From the NCBI GenBank assembly GCA_951812715.1, contig OX638323.1, positions 2,150,577 through 2,214,576 on the forward strand: DNA of 64,000 nt. The letters are read 5' to 3'. This DNA comes from an uncultured Pseudohongiella sp. (GTDB lineage: Bacteria; Pseudomonadota; Gammaproteobacteria; Pseudomonadales; Pseudohongiellaceae). The notes below the pieces were generated by a model, which was given only the letters and a program-made list of their open reading frames with translations, made no database searches and was not told the origin of the DNA. Numbering within the stretch: the stretch's first letter is position 1; each line of letters opens with the position of its first letter. Positions 51,533-64,000 of the stretch are shown here, one piece after another. A program made the translations under genes and the position numbers.

Positions 51533-54500
51533 TTAGAAGCTGAACAGGGCCCGTGCATAGATGCGTCTGCCTCTCGGATCGAATGTGTTCAGATCGAAAT
51601 TTTCCAGCGAAGTATCGTCGCCTTTCTCGATGTAGGGTAGATCCGATTCGAACAGATCCAGTACGCCCAGGGTGAATACCGACGAGCCGAAACGGGGATT
51701 GTCCCAGTCGTGAGTGTAGGAATACTGCATGTCCAGGGATTGATACGCATCTACGGTCCGGCTGGCAAGCGATCTGATCAGGTCGTTGCCGTCGACAACC
51801 ACGGCGTCGTAACCGAGGTTTTCGTAGCTGCCGATATGACGGTTGATCGCGGTAAAGCTGTGATCGCCCCGATTCCAGTTGAAGGTTATGAACCCGCGAT
51901 TGTCGGGCAGCGACAGCAAGGTGGCGCCGCCGTCGCCCGTGGTGCCGGCGGCATCGGTCACGCCAGTGCCGTTGAAGCCGTTGTCGAACCCTGGCAGGCC
52001 GGCAATTTCATACTGCCGCACATGGGTGTAGTCCAGCCCGATGCGAAAATCACCCAGGTCGTTCGCCCAGGTGTAGCCGACGCGGACATCCACGCCATCG
52101 CTGATGATGTTACCGGCGTTGACCGACTGGAGTTCCACCGATACCAGGTCGGCGTCGGCAAACTTCCGCTCGACCCTGGGAACGATGTAGAGCCTTGGGT
52201 CGACCACGCAGTTGAGACGTTCATCGGAGTTGGCGCCATACTGGGCCGCCACCTCATCCGGGTTGCAGGGAGTGAACGGAGCCGGCGCGCCGTCCGCCAG
52301 CGAATCATGGGTAACGTAATTACTCGGATTGCCGACTGCCGCATCGAACCTTGCGACTTCGGCCTCTACCACGGACGAAGGCTGCTCCGAGACTACCCGG
52401 TCAACGAAGTCGAAGCGCCAGAAGTCCATCTGCACTGAAGCGCCTTCGAGACTGCCCTCGAGCGGCGCCCAGATGAATCCGGCGCTGTAGGTGTCAGCCC
52501 TTTCGTTACCGAGGTTCGGGCTTGGGATGCCGAAGTTGACCAGCCGCTCGGACTCGCCGTTGGCTACCGTTGCCGGTAATACGCCGGCGCGCACTTCCTG
52601 TCGCGCGAGGGGGTCGATGAACGACTGACCGGCGCTTGCCCGGCCGACGAAGATCAATTCCATGTTCGGCGCCCGGAACGACTGGGAATACGAAGCCCGC
52701 AGCAGCAGGTCTTCGCGCGGCCGCCAACTGATCGCCGCTTTCGGACTCAATTCGCCGCCGATCGCGCCGCCGTAATCCTCATAGCGCACGGCCAGTTGCG
52801 ACTCCACGTTTTCAAGAAACGGCAGCGAAACTTCCGCCATCATCGCGTCCACTTTCCTGCTGTTGTCGAATGACCGGGTGATATAGCCGCCGAAATTGTT
52901 GTCGTTGCTGACATAGTAGGTTTCGGCGACTTCCGTCAGACCCTCGCCGTAAGACAGGATGGCATTGGGATGGCCCGGTTCGATCAGCGGGTAGGAGCGG
53001 CTGACCTGCTGAAAGTCCCGATGCTGGTAGCCCAGAGCGAATGCCGCCGTGCCGCCGCTCATTTCAAAAAGATCTCCGGAAACCAGCGCATCAAAGACGC
53101 CCAGGGTATTGGTGCGATCCGATACCGGCACTATCGGCGACATCCAGTCGAGCAACTCTGTGCTGTTGGCAAAATTCGGGTCGGTTACGGAGGTCAGCAG
53201 CGGATTGAAGAATTGGCAGCCGCCCTGCCCCTGATTGCTGCTGGTCAGCGCCTGGGAAATGCTTTCCCGCATCATCCACGGGTAGGAAGGCGCCACGACC
53301 AGGAAAACCGATGCTCCGACCAACTGCCAATACAGTTCCGAATCCAGATTGAAATTCGGAATGCCGTTCGGCGTGCAGTTCGGCCCGCCCAGACCGTTTG
53401 CCGCCAGTTCCATGCGGTCTCGCTGGAAGGATCTGTCCAGGCGGTAAACGTCGCTTCGGCTCCAGGCGTAGGACACGTCGTATCTCATTGGACGATCCAT
53501 GAAGTCGAAGTCGCCATCGAAACCTCCCTGGAACGATTCATGCCGCAAATCGGTAGTTTCGTAACTTCGGTCGCCCGGTCTGGGGTACTCGGATATGTAT
53601 TCGACAAATGCGGGCGATCCGGGCCCGCCGTTGGCGGCGTCGATGGGGGCGTTGGTGATGGTCGGAATGGAGTTTCCGGCAACATGTGCGAATGCGCCCA
53701 ATTGCGCCGCCGACCCCAGCGGGTGATTGGTCGTGCCGTAGGGCGGCAGGTGGTAGGGACCGATTCCGACCACGTTGACGGTTCCGTCATCGGATCGATT
53801 GGTGCTCTGATCCGAAACCTGGAGCATGGAGTAGAAGTTGAATTGCTCACTGAACGAGTGATCGAAAGAAAGCACTACCGAAGATCGGGTTTGCGCCGGC
53901 AACAGGTACTCGTATTGCGACACATCGTCCCAACAGCCCGATTCCGGATTGATGTCCCGGCTGTTTCGCGTGGAAATCTGGGCGCCGACTTGTTCGCAGA
54001 GAGGGTCTGTGTACTCGATTCCCGAAGCCCCCGCCGAGGCCTTCAGGGCGGTCAGTTCCTGGTTGATGTATGCCGGATTTACGGAAAATCCCAGGCTGGG
54101 CACGGCGATGATTCGGGTGTTGTTTTCCATCACCATGGAATCTGGCCCGAAATTGGAAGCGGCCGCCGCGGGCACGGCGTCTCGCTCGAAGAATTCTCCG
54201 GCAACCACCAGGTGAGTGGCCTGATCGTCACTGCTCCACCCCCAGATCGCACTGGCCGTCTGATCCATGGTGGATCCTTCACCGGCGATCTGCTGCACGT
54301 CACCGTACACTTCCAGCCCTTCGAAGTCGGTGCGCATGATGACGTTAACCACGCCGGCGACCGCATCGGAGCCATAGAGAGCCGAACCGCCGTCGGTCAG
54401 CACTTCTATGCGCTCGGTCATCACGATCGGAATCGCGTTCAAGTCGACGAACTCGCTGCCGTCGAGAGTTACGCCGGCCACCGGGGTAACCCGTTTTCCG

Positions 54501-54862
54501 TTTATCAGCGTGAGGGTGGAGTTAGTGCCGAGATTTCGAAGATTGATATTCGAAGTGGCCCCGGAAATTCCGTTGCCGGAACTCCCGTTGGTATGAGTCG
54601 TCGAACCCTGGTTGATGTTGAGATTCTTGATGACGTCCCAGATACCGGCGGCGCCTTGCTGCTCGATATTGGATCTGTCGACAATGGTGACCGGAGATGG
54701 CGCGTCGATAGGCGTTCCTCTGATCAGGGAGCCGGTAACAATGACCTCCTCTATTTCGGTGGCATTGTCCTGCCCATGGACAATGGCGCTATTGCCGGCC
54801 AACGCGGCAAAAATACAACTCGCCATCAGTTTGCGCTTTGCGGGGATTCTATTAATCATCAT
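51533..54862 (-). CDS. TonB-dependent receptor
   Basis: The start at 54862 (MMINRIPAKRKLMASCIFAA LAGNSAIVHG) has GAGG about eight bases upstream and gives a signal peptide. The frame continues to 55033 but the extra residues look untranslated. The protein (1109 residues) has a TonB box-like and plug start (EIEEVIVTGSLIRGTPID), plug motifs (NLNINQGSTTHTNG, IMRTDFEGLEVYG) and a large barrel ending RRIYARALFSF with terminal phenylalanine. It imports a large or scarce substrate using the TonB system. The stop codon lies at the edge of the hairpin element. Confidence 0.9.
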   Translation of the reverse strand: MMINRIPAKRKLMASCIFAALAGNSAIVHGQDNATEIEEVIVTGSLIRGTPIDAPSPVTIVDRSNIEQQGAAGIWDVIKNLNINQGSTTHTNGSSGNGISGATSNINLRNLGTNSTLTLINGKRVTPVAGVTLDGSEFVDLNAIPIVMTERIEVLTDGGSALYGSDAVAGVVNVIMRTDFEGLEVYGDVQQIAGEGSTMDQTASAIWGWSSDDQATHLVVAGEFFERDAVPAAAASNFGPDSMVMENNTRIIAVPSLGFSVNPAYINQELTALKASAGASGIEYTDPLCEQVGAQISTRNSRDINPESGCWDDVSQYEYLLPAQTRSSVVLSFDHSFSEQFNFYSMLQVSDQSTNRSDDGTVNVVGIGPYHLPPYGTTNHPLGSAAQLGAFAHVAGNSIPTITNAPIDAANGGPGSPAFVEYISEYPRPGDRSYETTDLRHESFQGGFDGDFDFMDRPMRYDVSYAWSRSDVYRLDRSFQRDRMELAANGLGGPNCTPNGIPNFNLDSELYWQLVGASVFLVVAPSYPWMMRESISQALTSSNQGQGGCQFFNPLLTSVTDPNFANSTELLDWMSPIVPVSDRTNTLGVFDALVSGDLFEMSGGTAAFALGYQHRDFQQVSRSYPLIEPGHPNAILSYGEGLTEVAETYYVSNDNNFGGYITRSFDNSRKVDAMMAEVSLPFLENVESQLAVRYEDYGGAIGGELSPKAAISWRPREDLLLRASYSQSFRAPNMELIFVGRASAGQSFIDPLARQEVRAGVLPATVANGESERLVNFGIPSPNLGNERADTYSAGFIWAPLEGSLEGASVQMDFWRFDFVDRVVSEQPSSVVEAEVARFDAAVGNPSNYVTHDSLADGAPAPFTPCNPDEVAAQYGANSDERLNCVVDPRLYIVPRVERKFADADLVSVELQSVNAGNIISDGVDVRVGYTWANDLGDFRIGLDYTHVRQYEIAGLPGFDNGFNGTGVTDAAGTTGDGGATLLSLPDNRGFITFNWNRGDHSFTAINRHIGSYENLGYDAVVVDGNDLIRSLASRTVDAYQSLDMQYSYTHDWDNPRFGSSVFTLGVLDLFESDLPYIEKGDDTSLENFDLNTFDPRGRRIYARALFSF

Positions 54863-55344
54863 GACTGCGCCTCTCTCTTGGTACTCCACGTTTTCGAGTC
54901 CTTTGAAGGGGCCGCCGGGGCAAGCCCGCAGATTCAGGTGTGTATTGGAATCATTAGTTTTCTTGAGTTCGATCGAATCGCAAAGGTCTCGGCTGGAAAG
55001 TTCTTGGCGGAGGAATCCGTACCTTTCTAGCACCCGGCGAATACCCTAGCAATAACATTAATTAAACAGTAAGGCGCGCATGCGGACATTCGTAGCTGTG
55101 CGCCCTCTGGGCAGGCGGCGTTGCTATGTGTCTTGCTTGGCGTCGGCGGTATGTGCGGAGATCGGCTGCCAGCTTGACAAATTTTGTGCCAGTGTTATGT
55201 TGGGCGGCCCTCTCGGACGTGCGGAATCGGAAGCCCCAGAACAGGTTTTCCATTCCGCTGGCGATGCCGGTCTGGACGAATCAAGCACCGTTTTATGAAT
55301 ATTCCCAGGCAAAGTGATCCGCGCCGGGAGTGAAATAGCGTATT
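54863..55344. promoter_or_regulatory. Divergent leader between the TonB receptor and gltB
   Basis: No gene is supported. 55060-55070 holds AATTAAACAGT, shared with the TetR operator region at 47765. Codons continue in frame from 54862 to 55033 with no protein-like composition, so the receptor's 5' leader is probably long. The stretch 55070-55340 shows no signal. Confidence 0.4.
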
Positions 55345-55490
55345 CTCTGAAAAATTCCATCCGTGGAATTTTTCATTGCCGCAAAACGAGCGTGATTTGT
55401 TTTGCTCCCGAATTCAATGGCTTGCGCCATCGAATTCGGCGGCACATACCTGTGCCACGGAGAAGTTCCGATTGCTCGGAGTTTTTCCGG
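55345..55490. repeat. Hairpin-chain element, family A, compact (no S cassette)
   Basis: N TGAAAAATTCCA/TGGAATTTTTCA (55348-55375), H GCAAAAC/GTTTTGC (55381-55405), E CAATGGC/GCCATCG within GAATTC arms (55409-55438), C GGCACA/TGTGCC (55441-55456), T TTCCGA/TCGGAG (55462-55488). It lies 23 bp upstream of gltB, so it is transcribed as the gltB leader unless the promoter lies between. Confidence 0.85.
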
Positions 55491-55512
55491 AACGAGACCG
55501 GACGGAGATTCA

Positions 55513-60087
<4,575 letters not shown>

Positions 60088-60103
60088 GCGAACTTACTCG
60101 AAA

Positions 60104-60249
60104 GGAAGCTCTGAGTTAGCGGAGCTTCCACGCGGCACACCGATGCGCCGCCGGAGTTGATGGTCTAAGCCATTGAATTCGTGAGCAAAACAGAATCACG
60201 CTCTGGTTTTGCGTTAATGAACAATTCCAAGGGCGGAATTATTCAGAGA
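60104..60249. repeat. Hairpin-chain element, family A, reversed, compact
   Basis: Read left to right: T GGAAGCTC/GAGCTTCC (60104-60129), C GCGGCAC/GCGCCGC, E GATGG/CCATT, H GCAAAAC/GTTTTGC (60184-60212) and N GAACAATTCC/GGAATTATTC (60219-60244). It sits between gltB and gltD and could reduce gltD expression. Confidence 0.8.
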
Positions 60250-60304
60250 AGAAAAGTTAACAAGCTCCTGCCTCGGCGGGGAAAACGGAAATTTGACATA
60301 AAAA

Positions 60305-61747
60305 ATGGGCAAGCCGACCGGATTCAAGGAATTTGCGCGCGAAACCGAGCCGTATCGCGACGCGCTCGAGAGACTGGTGGATTTCAAGGAAATCTATACC
60401 GACCACCGGGATTCGCTGCTGACAGTGCAAGGCGCCCGCTGCATGGACTGCGGCGTGCCTTTCTGCCAGTCCGACGACGGCTGCCCGGTCTACAACCTGA
60501 TTCCCGAATGGAACGATCTGATCTACCAGGGCAGATGGAAGGATGCCCTCGACCGGTTGCACAAGACCAACAATTTTCCCGAATTCACCGGCCGGGTCTG
60601 CCCCGCCCCCTGCGAAGGCGCCTGTGTGCTCGGCATCAACGAACCTCCGGTCACTATCAAGAACATCGAATGCGCCATTGCCGACAAGGGTTTCGAGATG
60701 GGTTGGGTCACGCCCAATATTCGCGCCGCCGATACCGGCCGCAAGGTGGCCGTGGTCGGTTCCGGACCGGCCGGACTTGCCGCGGCGGCGCAATTGAATC
60801 TGCAAGGCCACCAGCTAACGGTCTACGAACGCGACGACCGCATCGGCGGTCTGCTCATGTATGGCATTCCCAACATGAAGCTGGAGAAGGATCTGGTCGA
60901 CCGGCGCGTGAACCTGTTGCGCGAGGAAGGCGTCGAATTCGCGGTCAATGCCGATGTCGGCGGCAATGGCGCCAACGGCATCGACGCGCGGCAATTGCTC
61001 GATGAGAACGATGCGGTGTTGCTGACAACCGGCGCGACGACGCCGCGGGATCTGAATATACCGCTGCGGGAAGGATCAGGCGTACATTTCGCCATGGAGT
61101 TCTTGCTGAAAAACACCAAAAGCCTGCTCGACTCCAATTTGGCCGACGGCGATTACATCAGCGCAAAAGACAAGGATGTGATAGTTATCGGGGGCGGCGA
61201 CACCGGCACCGACTGCATCGGCACATCCTTGCGCCATGGCTGCCGCTCGCTGGTCAATTTCGAGATCATGCCGAGGCCGCCCGGCGACCGCGGGCCGGAC
61301 AATCCCTGGCCGCAATGGCCGATCATCTTTCGCGTTGACTATGGCCACGAGGAATCCGCCCGCAAGTTCGGCCAGGATCCCCGGGTGTATTCGATTTCCG
61401 GCAAAGAGTTCGTGCGCGGCGACGACGGCCGCCTGCTCGGCATCGTCACGACCGAGGTCGATTCGAAATTTCAGGAAATTCCCGATACCCGAAAGTTCTG
61501 GAAAGCCGACCTGATATTGCTGTCAATGGGCTTCCTCGGCCCCGAACATTATGTCAGTGAACCACTGGGCGTCGAACTCGACCGGCGCTCGAACTACCAG
61601 GCCGGCTACGGCGATTTCCGCACCAGCGTGGAGAAGGTCTTCGCTGCCGGCGACTGCCGCCGCGGCCAATCCCTGGTAGTTCGCGCCATCTACGAAGGCC
61701 GCCTCGCCGCCGACAGAATCGACCAGTTCCTAAGCCGCGAGGCTTAA
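60305..61747 (+). CDS. gltD: Glutamate synthase, small subunit
   Basis: GltD passes electrons from NADPH through FAD and [4Fe-4S] clusters to GltB. The 480-residue protein has the N-terminal cysteine clusters ([40 protein letters not shown]), an FAD site ([20 protein letters not shown]) and an NADPH site ([18 protein letters not shown]), and ends [26 protein letters not shown]. The ATG at 60305 follows AAATTTGACATAAAAA, without a clear ribosome site. It is the partner of gltB despite the hairpin element between them. Confidence 0.95.
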   Translation: MGKPTGFKEFARETEPYRDALERLVDFKEIYTDHRDSLLTVQGARCMDCGVPFCQSDDGCPVYNLIPEWNDLIYQGRWKDALDRLHKTNNFPEFTGRVCPAPCEGACVLGINEPPVTIKNIECAIADKGFEMGWVTPNIRAADTGRKVAVVGSGPAGLAAAAQLNLQGHQLTVYERDDRIGGLLMYGIPNMKLEKDLVDRRVNLLREEGVEFAVNADVGGNGANGIDARQLLDENDAVLLTTGATTPRDLNIPLREGSGVHFAMEFLLKNTKSLLDSNLADGDYISAKDKDVIVIGGGDTGTDCIGTSLRHGCRSLVNFEIMPRPPGDRGPDNPWPQWPIIFRVDYGHEESARKFGQDPRVYSISGKEFVRGDDGRLLGIVTTEVDSKFQEIPDTRKFWKADLILLSMGFLGPEHYVSEPLGVELDRRSNYQAGYGDFRTSVEKVFAAGDCRRGQSLVVRAIYEGRLAADRIDQFLSREA

Positions 61748-61895
61748 GTTCGTTGCGCGGTTTTTTCGCTGAAAGTTGGCGGCATCTCGCCAGGTTGACT
61801 ATATTGTTCTCAGCAGAAAGGCGCGGCTTGAACTCCGATAAGGAACGGAGGTCGCGGAATTTAGACTTCCAGATCGAGCCCGGAAGAAGAACGGA

Positions 61896-62249
61896 ATGGT
61901 CGATAGGGAAAATCTTATTGTTCGATTGAGCCAAAGCAATCTGCCGAATCTTGCCGCGTTGTTGCTGGCCGTGGTCTATTTGCAAAACCAGATCGAGGCG
62001 TCCGAGGAAGGCATAAGGCGGGATATGAATCAGGGATTCGCCGACGTCCGGGCAGATGTGACCAGTTTCCAGGGTGATATAGGCGCACTCCAGGTTGACG
62101 TTGCCGGATTGCAAGCAGATGTGGCAGGTCTCCAGCAAGGCGTTGGCCGACTCGAAGATAGCGTTTACGAACTCAACGGCCGTGTTTCCAAAATCGGGGG
62201 AGCGATTGCAATCGGGCCAGACAAGGAAAACAGTCCGGCTCAGCCTTAG
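61896..62249 (+). CDS. Small coiled-coil protein
   Basis: The 117-residue product has a short hydrophobic segment (NLPNLAALLLAVVYLQNQI) followed by a heptad-repeat coiled coil (ADVTSFQGDIGALQVDVAGL QADVAGLQQGVGRLEDSVYE) with a tandem DVAGLQA unit. It may be a peripheral or single-pass membrane protein that oligomerises. The last four bases overlap the convergent recQ stop. The family is not recognised. Confidence 0.6.
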   Translation: MVDRENLIVRLSQSNLPNLAALLLAVVYLQNQIEASEEGIRRDMNQGFADVRADVTSFQGDIGALQVDVAGLQADVAGLQQGVGRLEDSVYELNGRVSKIGGAIAIGPDKENSPAQP

Positions 62250-64000
62250 TTGCCCGACGGCCGACTTGCCGCGCCGTCGCCGTCGCGCGAATCCAGCCGG
62301 TATTGGATCGGCTCTTCCTCTTTGCCCGTGGCGTCGTCGAGCGAAGCATTAATCTCTGCCAGGAAATACTTGGCGAATCGTTCGAGTTTGACGGCGCCGA
62401 CGCCGCTGATGGTGGCGAATTCCGCCTCGGTGCGCGGCTGCCGCCGCGCTATTTCGATCAATGTCCGGTCAGCGAAAACCACATACGCGGGAACTTCCCG
62501 CTCTTTTGCCAACTCCAGCCGCAATGCCTTGAGTCTGGCCAGCAGAGCGGTTTGCTGTTCAGTCAAAGTCTGTCCCGCCAACAGTTGTTCCTGTTTCCGC
62601 GCCTGCCGCCGCTCGGATTTCGAACTGCGCGGAACTACCGTGTCTTTCCGGTACAGGAACTTGCCCTCGCCCCGGATCAGAGCACGGCCTTTGGCGGTGA
62701 TCTTGATGCCGCCATAACCGGCGATATCGATTTGCAGGAAACCGGCCGCGACCATCTGCCGAATCAGCGAGCGCCATTCGTTCACGCTGCGCTGCGCCCC
62801 GGCGCCGAAACAGGCCAGACGCTCATGGCGGAAGCGTGTGATCTTTTCCGTCTGGGCCCCGCGCAGAATGTCGATCAGATGCGCCGCGCCGAAAAGTTCG
62901 CCCGACTGTTGCGAGGCCTGCAGAATCACGCAAGCTTCCTCGGTTCCATCCACGCGTTCCGCTGGCGTCAGGCAAGCATCGCAGTTGCCGCAAGGCTCGA
63001 TTCGCTCTCCGAAATATTCGAGCAAGGCCACGCGGCGGCAGGCCGGCGCTTCGCAATAGCCAAGCAGGGCGTCGAGCCGCTTGTGTTCCCGCCGTCGCCG
63101 CTCGTCTCCGGCTTCCTCGTTTTCGATGAATTGGCGCCGCATTCTGATGTCTTCAAGTCCGTAGAGCATATGCGCTTCGGCCGGCGCGCCGTCGCGTCCG
63201 GCCCGGCCGATTTCCTGGTAGTAGGCCTCCACGCTGGCGGGGAGGTCGGCGTGAAAGACGTAACGCACATCGGCCTTGTCGATGCCCATGCCGAAAGCGA
63301 TAGTGGCGACAATGACCACGCCGGGTTCAGTCATGAAAACGTTTTGATTGGCTTCCCGTTCCTCAGAGCTCATGCCGGCGTGGTATGGCAGGGCGCGTAT
63401 TCCTTTCCCGGCCAGCATCGCGGCGCAATCTTCGGTTTTTCTGCGCGAGAGGCAATAGACAATGCCGCTGTCGTTCTCGAAGCGCGAAACAAAATCCGCA
63501 AGCTGGCGCTTCCATTCGCGTTTCATTGTCACCGTCAGGCGGATGTTGGGGCGGTCGAAGCCGAGCACGAATTGTTCGACATGGCCGCCGAACAGACGCT
63601 TGGCGATATCGCCGCGAGTAGTTTCGTCCGCGGTAGCGGTCAATGCGGCAATGGGAACGTCCGGGAACAACTCCCGCAGCCGGCTCAGGTCGGCGTACTC
63701 GGGACGGAAGGCCGGTCCCCATTGCGATATGCAATGAGCCTCGTCAATCGCAAACAGTTTGACGGGCAAGCGCTTGAGCGCGGCCAGCATGCGCTCGGTC
63801 ATCAGCCGTTCGGGAGACATGTAAAGTAATCGCGTGCCGCCTGCCGCGACCAGCTTCCAGGCTTCGATGTTTTCGCCGCGCTCATTACCGGAATGAATGC
63901 CGTCGGCGGCGACGCCGGCGAGTTTGAGCGCGGCCACCTGGTCCTGCATCAGGGCTACCAGGGGCGAGACCACGATGGTCAACTCGTCGAGCAGCAGAGC
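62246..64000 (-). CDS. recQ: ATP-dependent DNA helicase RecQ (N-terminus off right edge)
   Basis: RecQ unwinds DNA 3' to 5' in recombination and fork repair. The visible part, still open at the right edge, begins ALLLDELTIVVSPLVALMQD (motif Ia region) and contains FAIDEAHCISQWGPAFRPEY (Walker B DEAH), ALTATADETTRGDIAKR (motif III), GFDRPNIRLTV, VIVATIAFGMGIDKADVRYV and EAYYQEIGRAGRDGAPAEAH (motif VI). It also has the RQC zinc site (CEAPACRR, CGNCDACL) and the C-terminal HRDC domain (PAYVVFADRTLIEIARRQPR). The N-terminal Walker A is outside the window. It is convergent with the coiled-coil gene. Confidence 0.95.
   Translation of the reverse strand, partial: ALLLDELTIVVSPLVALMQDQVAALKLAGVAADGIHSGNERGENIEAWKLVAAGGTRLLYMSPERLMTERMLAALKRLPVKLFAIDEAHCISQWGPAFRPEYADLSRLRELFPDVPIAALTATADETTRGDIAKRLFGGHVEQFVLGFDRPNIRLTVTMKREWKRQLADFVSRFENDSGIVYCLSRRKTEDCAAMLAGKGIRALPYHAGMSSEEREANQNVFMTEPGVVIVATIAFGMGIDKADVRYVFHADLPASVEAYYQEIGRAGRDGAPAEAHMLYGLEDIRMRRQFIENEEAGDERRRREHKRLDALLGYCEAPACRRVALLEYFGERIEPCGNCDACLTPAERVDGTEEACVILQASQQSGELFGAAHLIDILRGAQTEKITRFRHERLACFGAGAQRSVNEWRSLIRQMVAAGFLQIDIAGYGGIKITAKGRALIRGEGKFLYRKDTVVPRSSKSERRQARKQEQLLAGQTLTEQQTALLARLKALRLELAKEREVPAYVVFADRTLIEIARRQPRTEAEFATISGVGAVKLERFAKYFLAEINASLDDATGKEEEPIQYRLDSRDGDGAASRPSGN

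Noticed and set aside
52970..55030. A 686-codon frame antisense to the TonB receptor
   Set aside because: The receptor frame has a signal peptide, plug and terminal Phe; the antisense one lacks any signature.
54863..55033. N-terminal extension of the TonB receptor
   Set aside because: The extension precedes a normal signal peptide and has no ribosome site.

Overview
The window looks like a chromosomal segment of a GC-rich, aerobic gammaproteobacterium, probably marine or host-associated. The evidence is two LexA boxes of the CTGT-N8-ACAG type, a dnaE2/imuB mutasome, gltBD, thrC, recQ, a very large TonB-dependent receptor, TorF-like and other outer-membrane barrels, and many exported hydrolases. 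No RNA genes or CRISPR arrays were seen.

Layout. 1-172 is the start of an unknown gene leaving the left edge. 430-3485 is a DUF1800/DUF1501 pair. 3983-9575 holds two amidohydrolases and thrC. 9487-12829 holds a small lipoprotein, a glutathione transferase and a beta-lactamase-fold hydrolase. 12911-14577 is an insertion sequence. 14809-19729 carries two outer-membrane barrels, an exported protein of unknown function and a D-aminoacylase-like lipoprotein. 19866-25637 is a split SOS mutasome: dnaE2 and imuB face each other, each behind its own LexA box, and two VOC genes follow imuB. 25692-35654 is exported and catabolic functions: GlpQ, a DUF5916 barrel, an M1-M28-PDZ peptidase fusion, a TolB-like propeller and a D-cysteine desulfhydrase. 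35989-39657 is a small accessory block: zeta-like kinase plus partner, a fic fragment, three overlapping small genes ending in DUF2335, and a Fic protein behind an elaborate operator. 39775-45615 is a cytochrome b and a PaoABC-like periplasmic molybdenum hydroxylase. 45981-54862 is a substrate-uptake cluster with a TetR regulator, carboxylesterase, thioredoxin-heme-PHM fusion and TonB receptor. 55513-61747 is gltB and gltD. A small coiled-coil protein and a partial recQ end the window.

The most unusual feature is a dispersed family of intergenic elements built as chains of short hairpins, found at about a dozen sites. A two-hairpin cassette (called S here, about 72-80 bp, about thirteen copies) sits in the loops of several different host hairpins. 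An apparently empty and a filled version of one host hairpin both occur (40262-40302 and 35780-35893), and one copy is amplified as an exact four-unit 72-bp array. The stems differ between copies by paired changes that keep base pairing. Many elements start at or inside stop codons, so several proteins end in residues encoded by the element. This is the best candidate for an undescribed system here.
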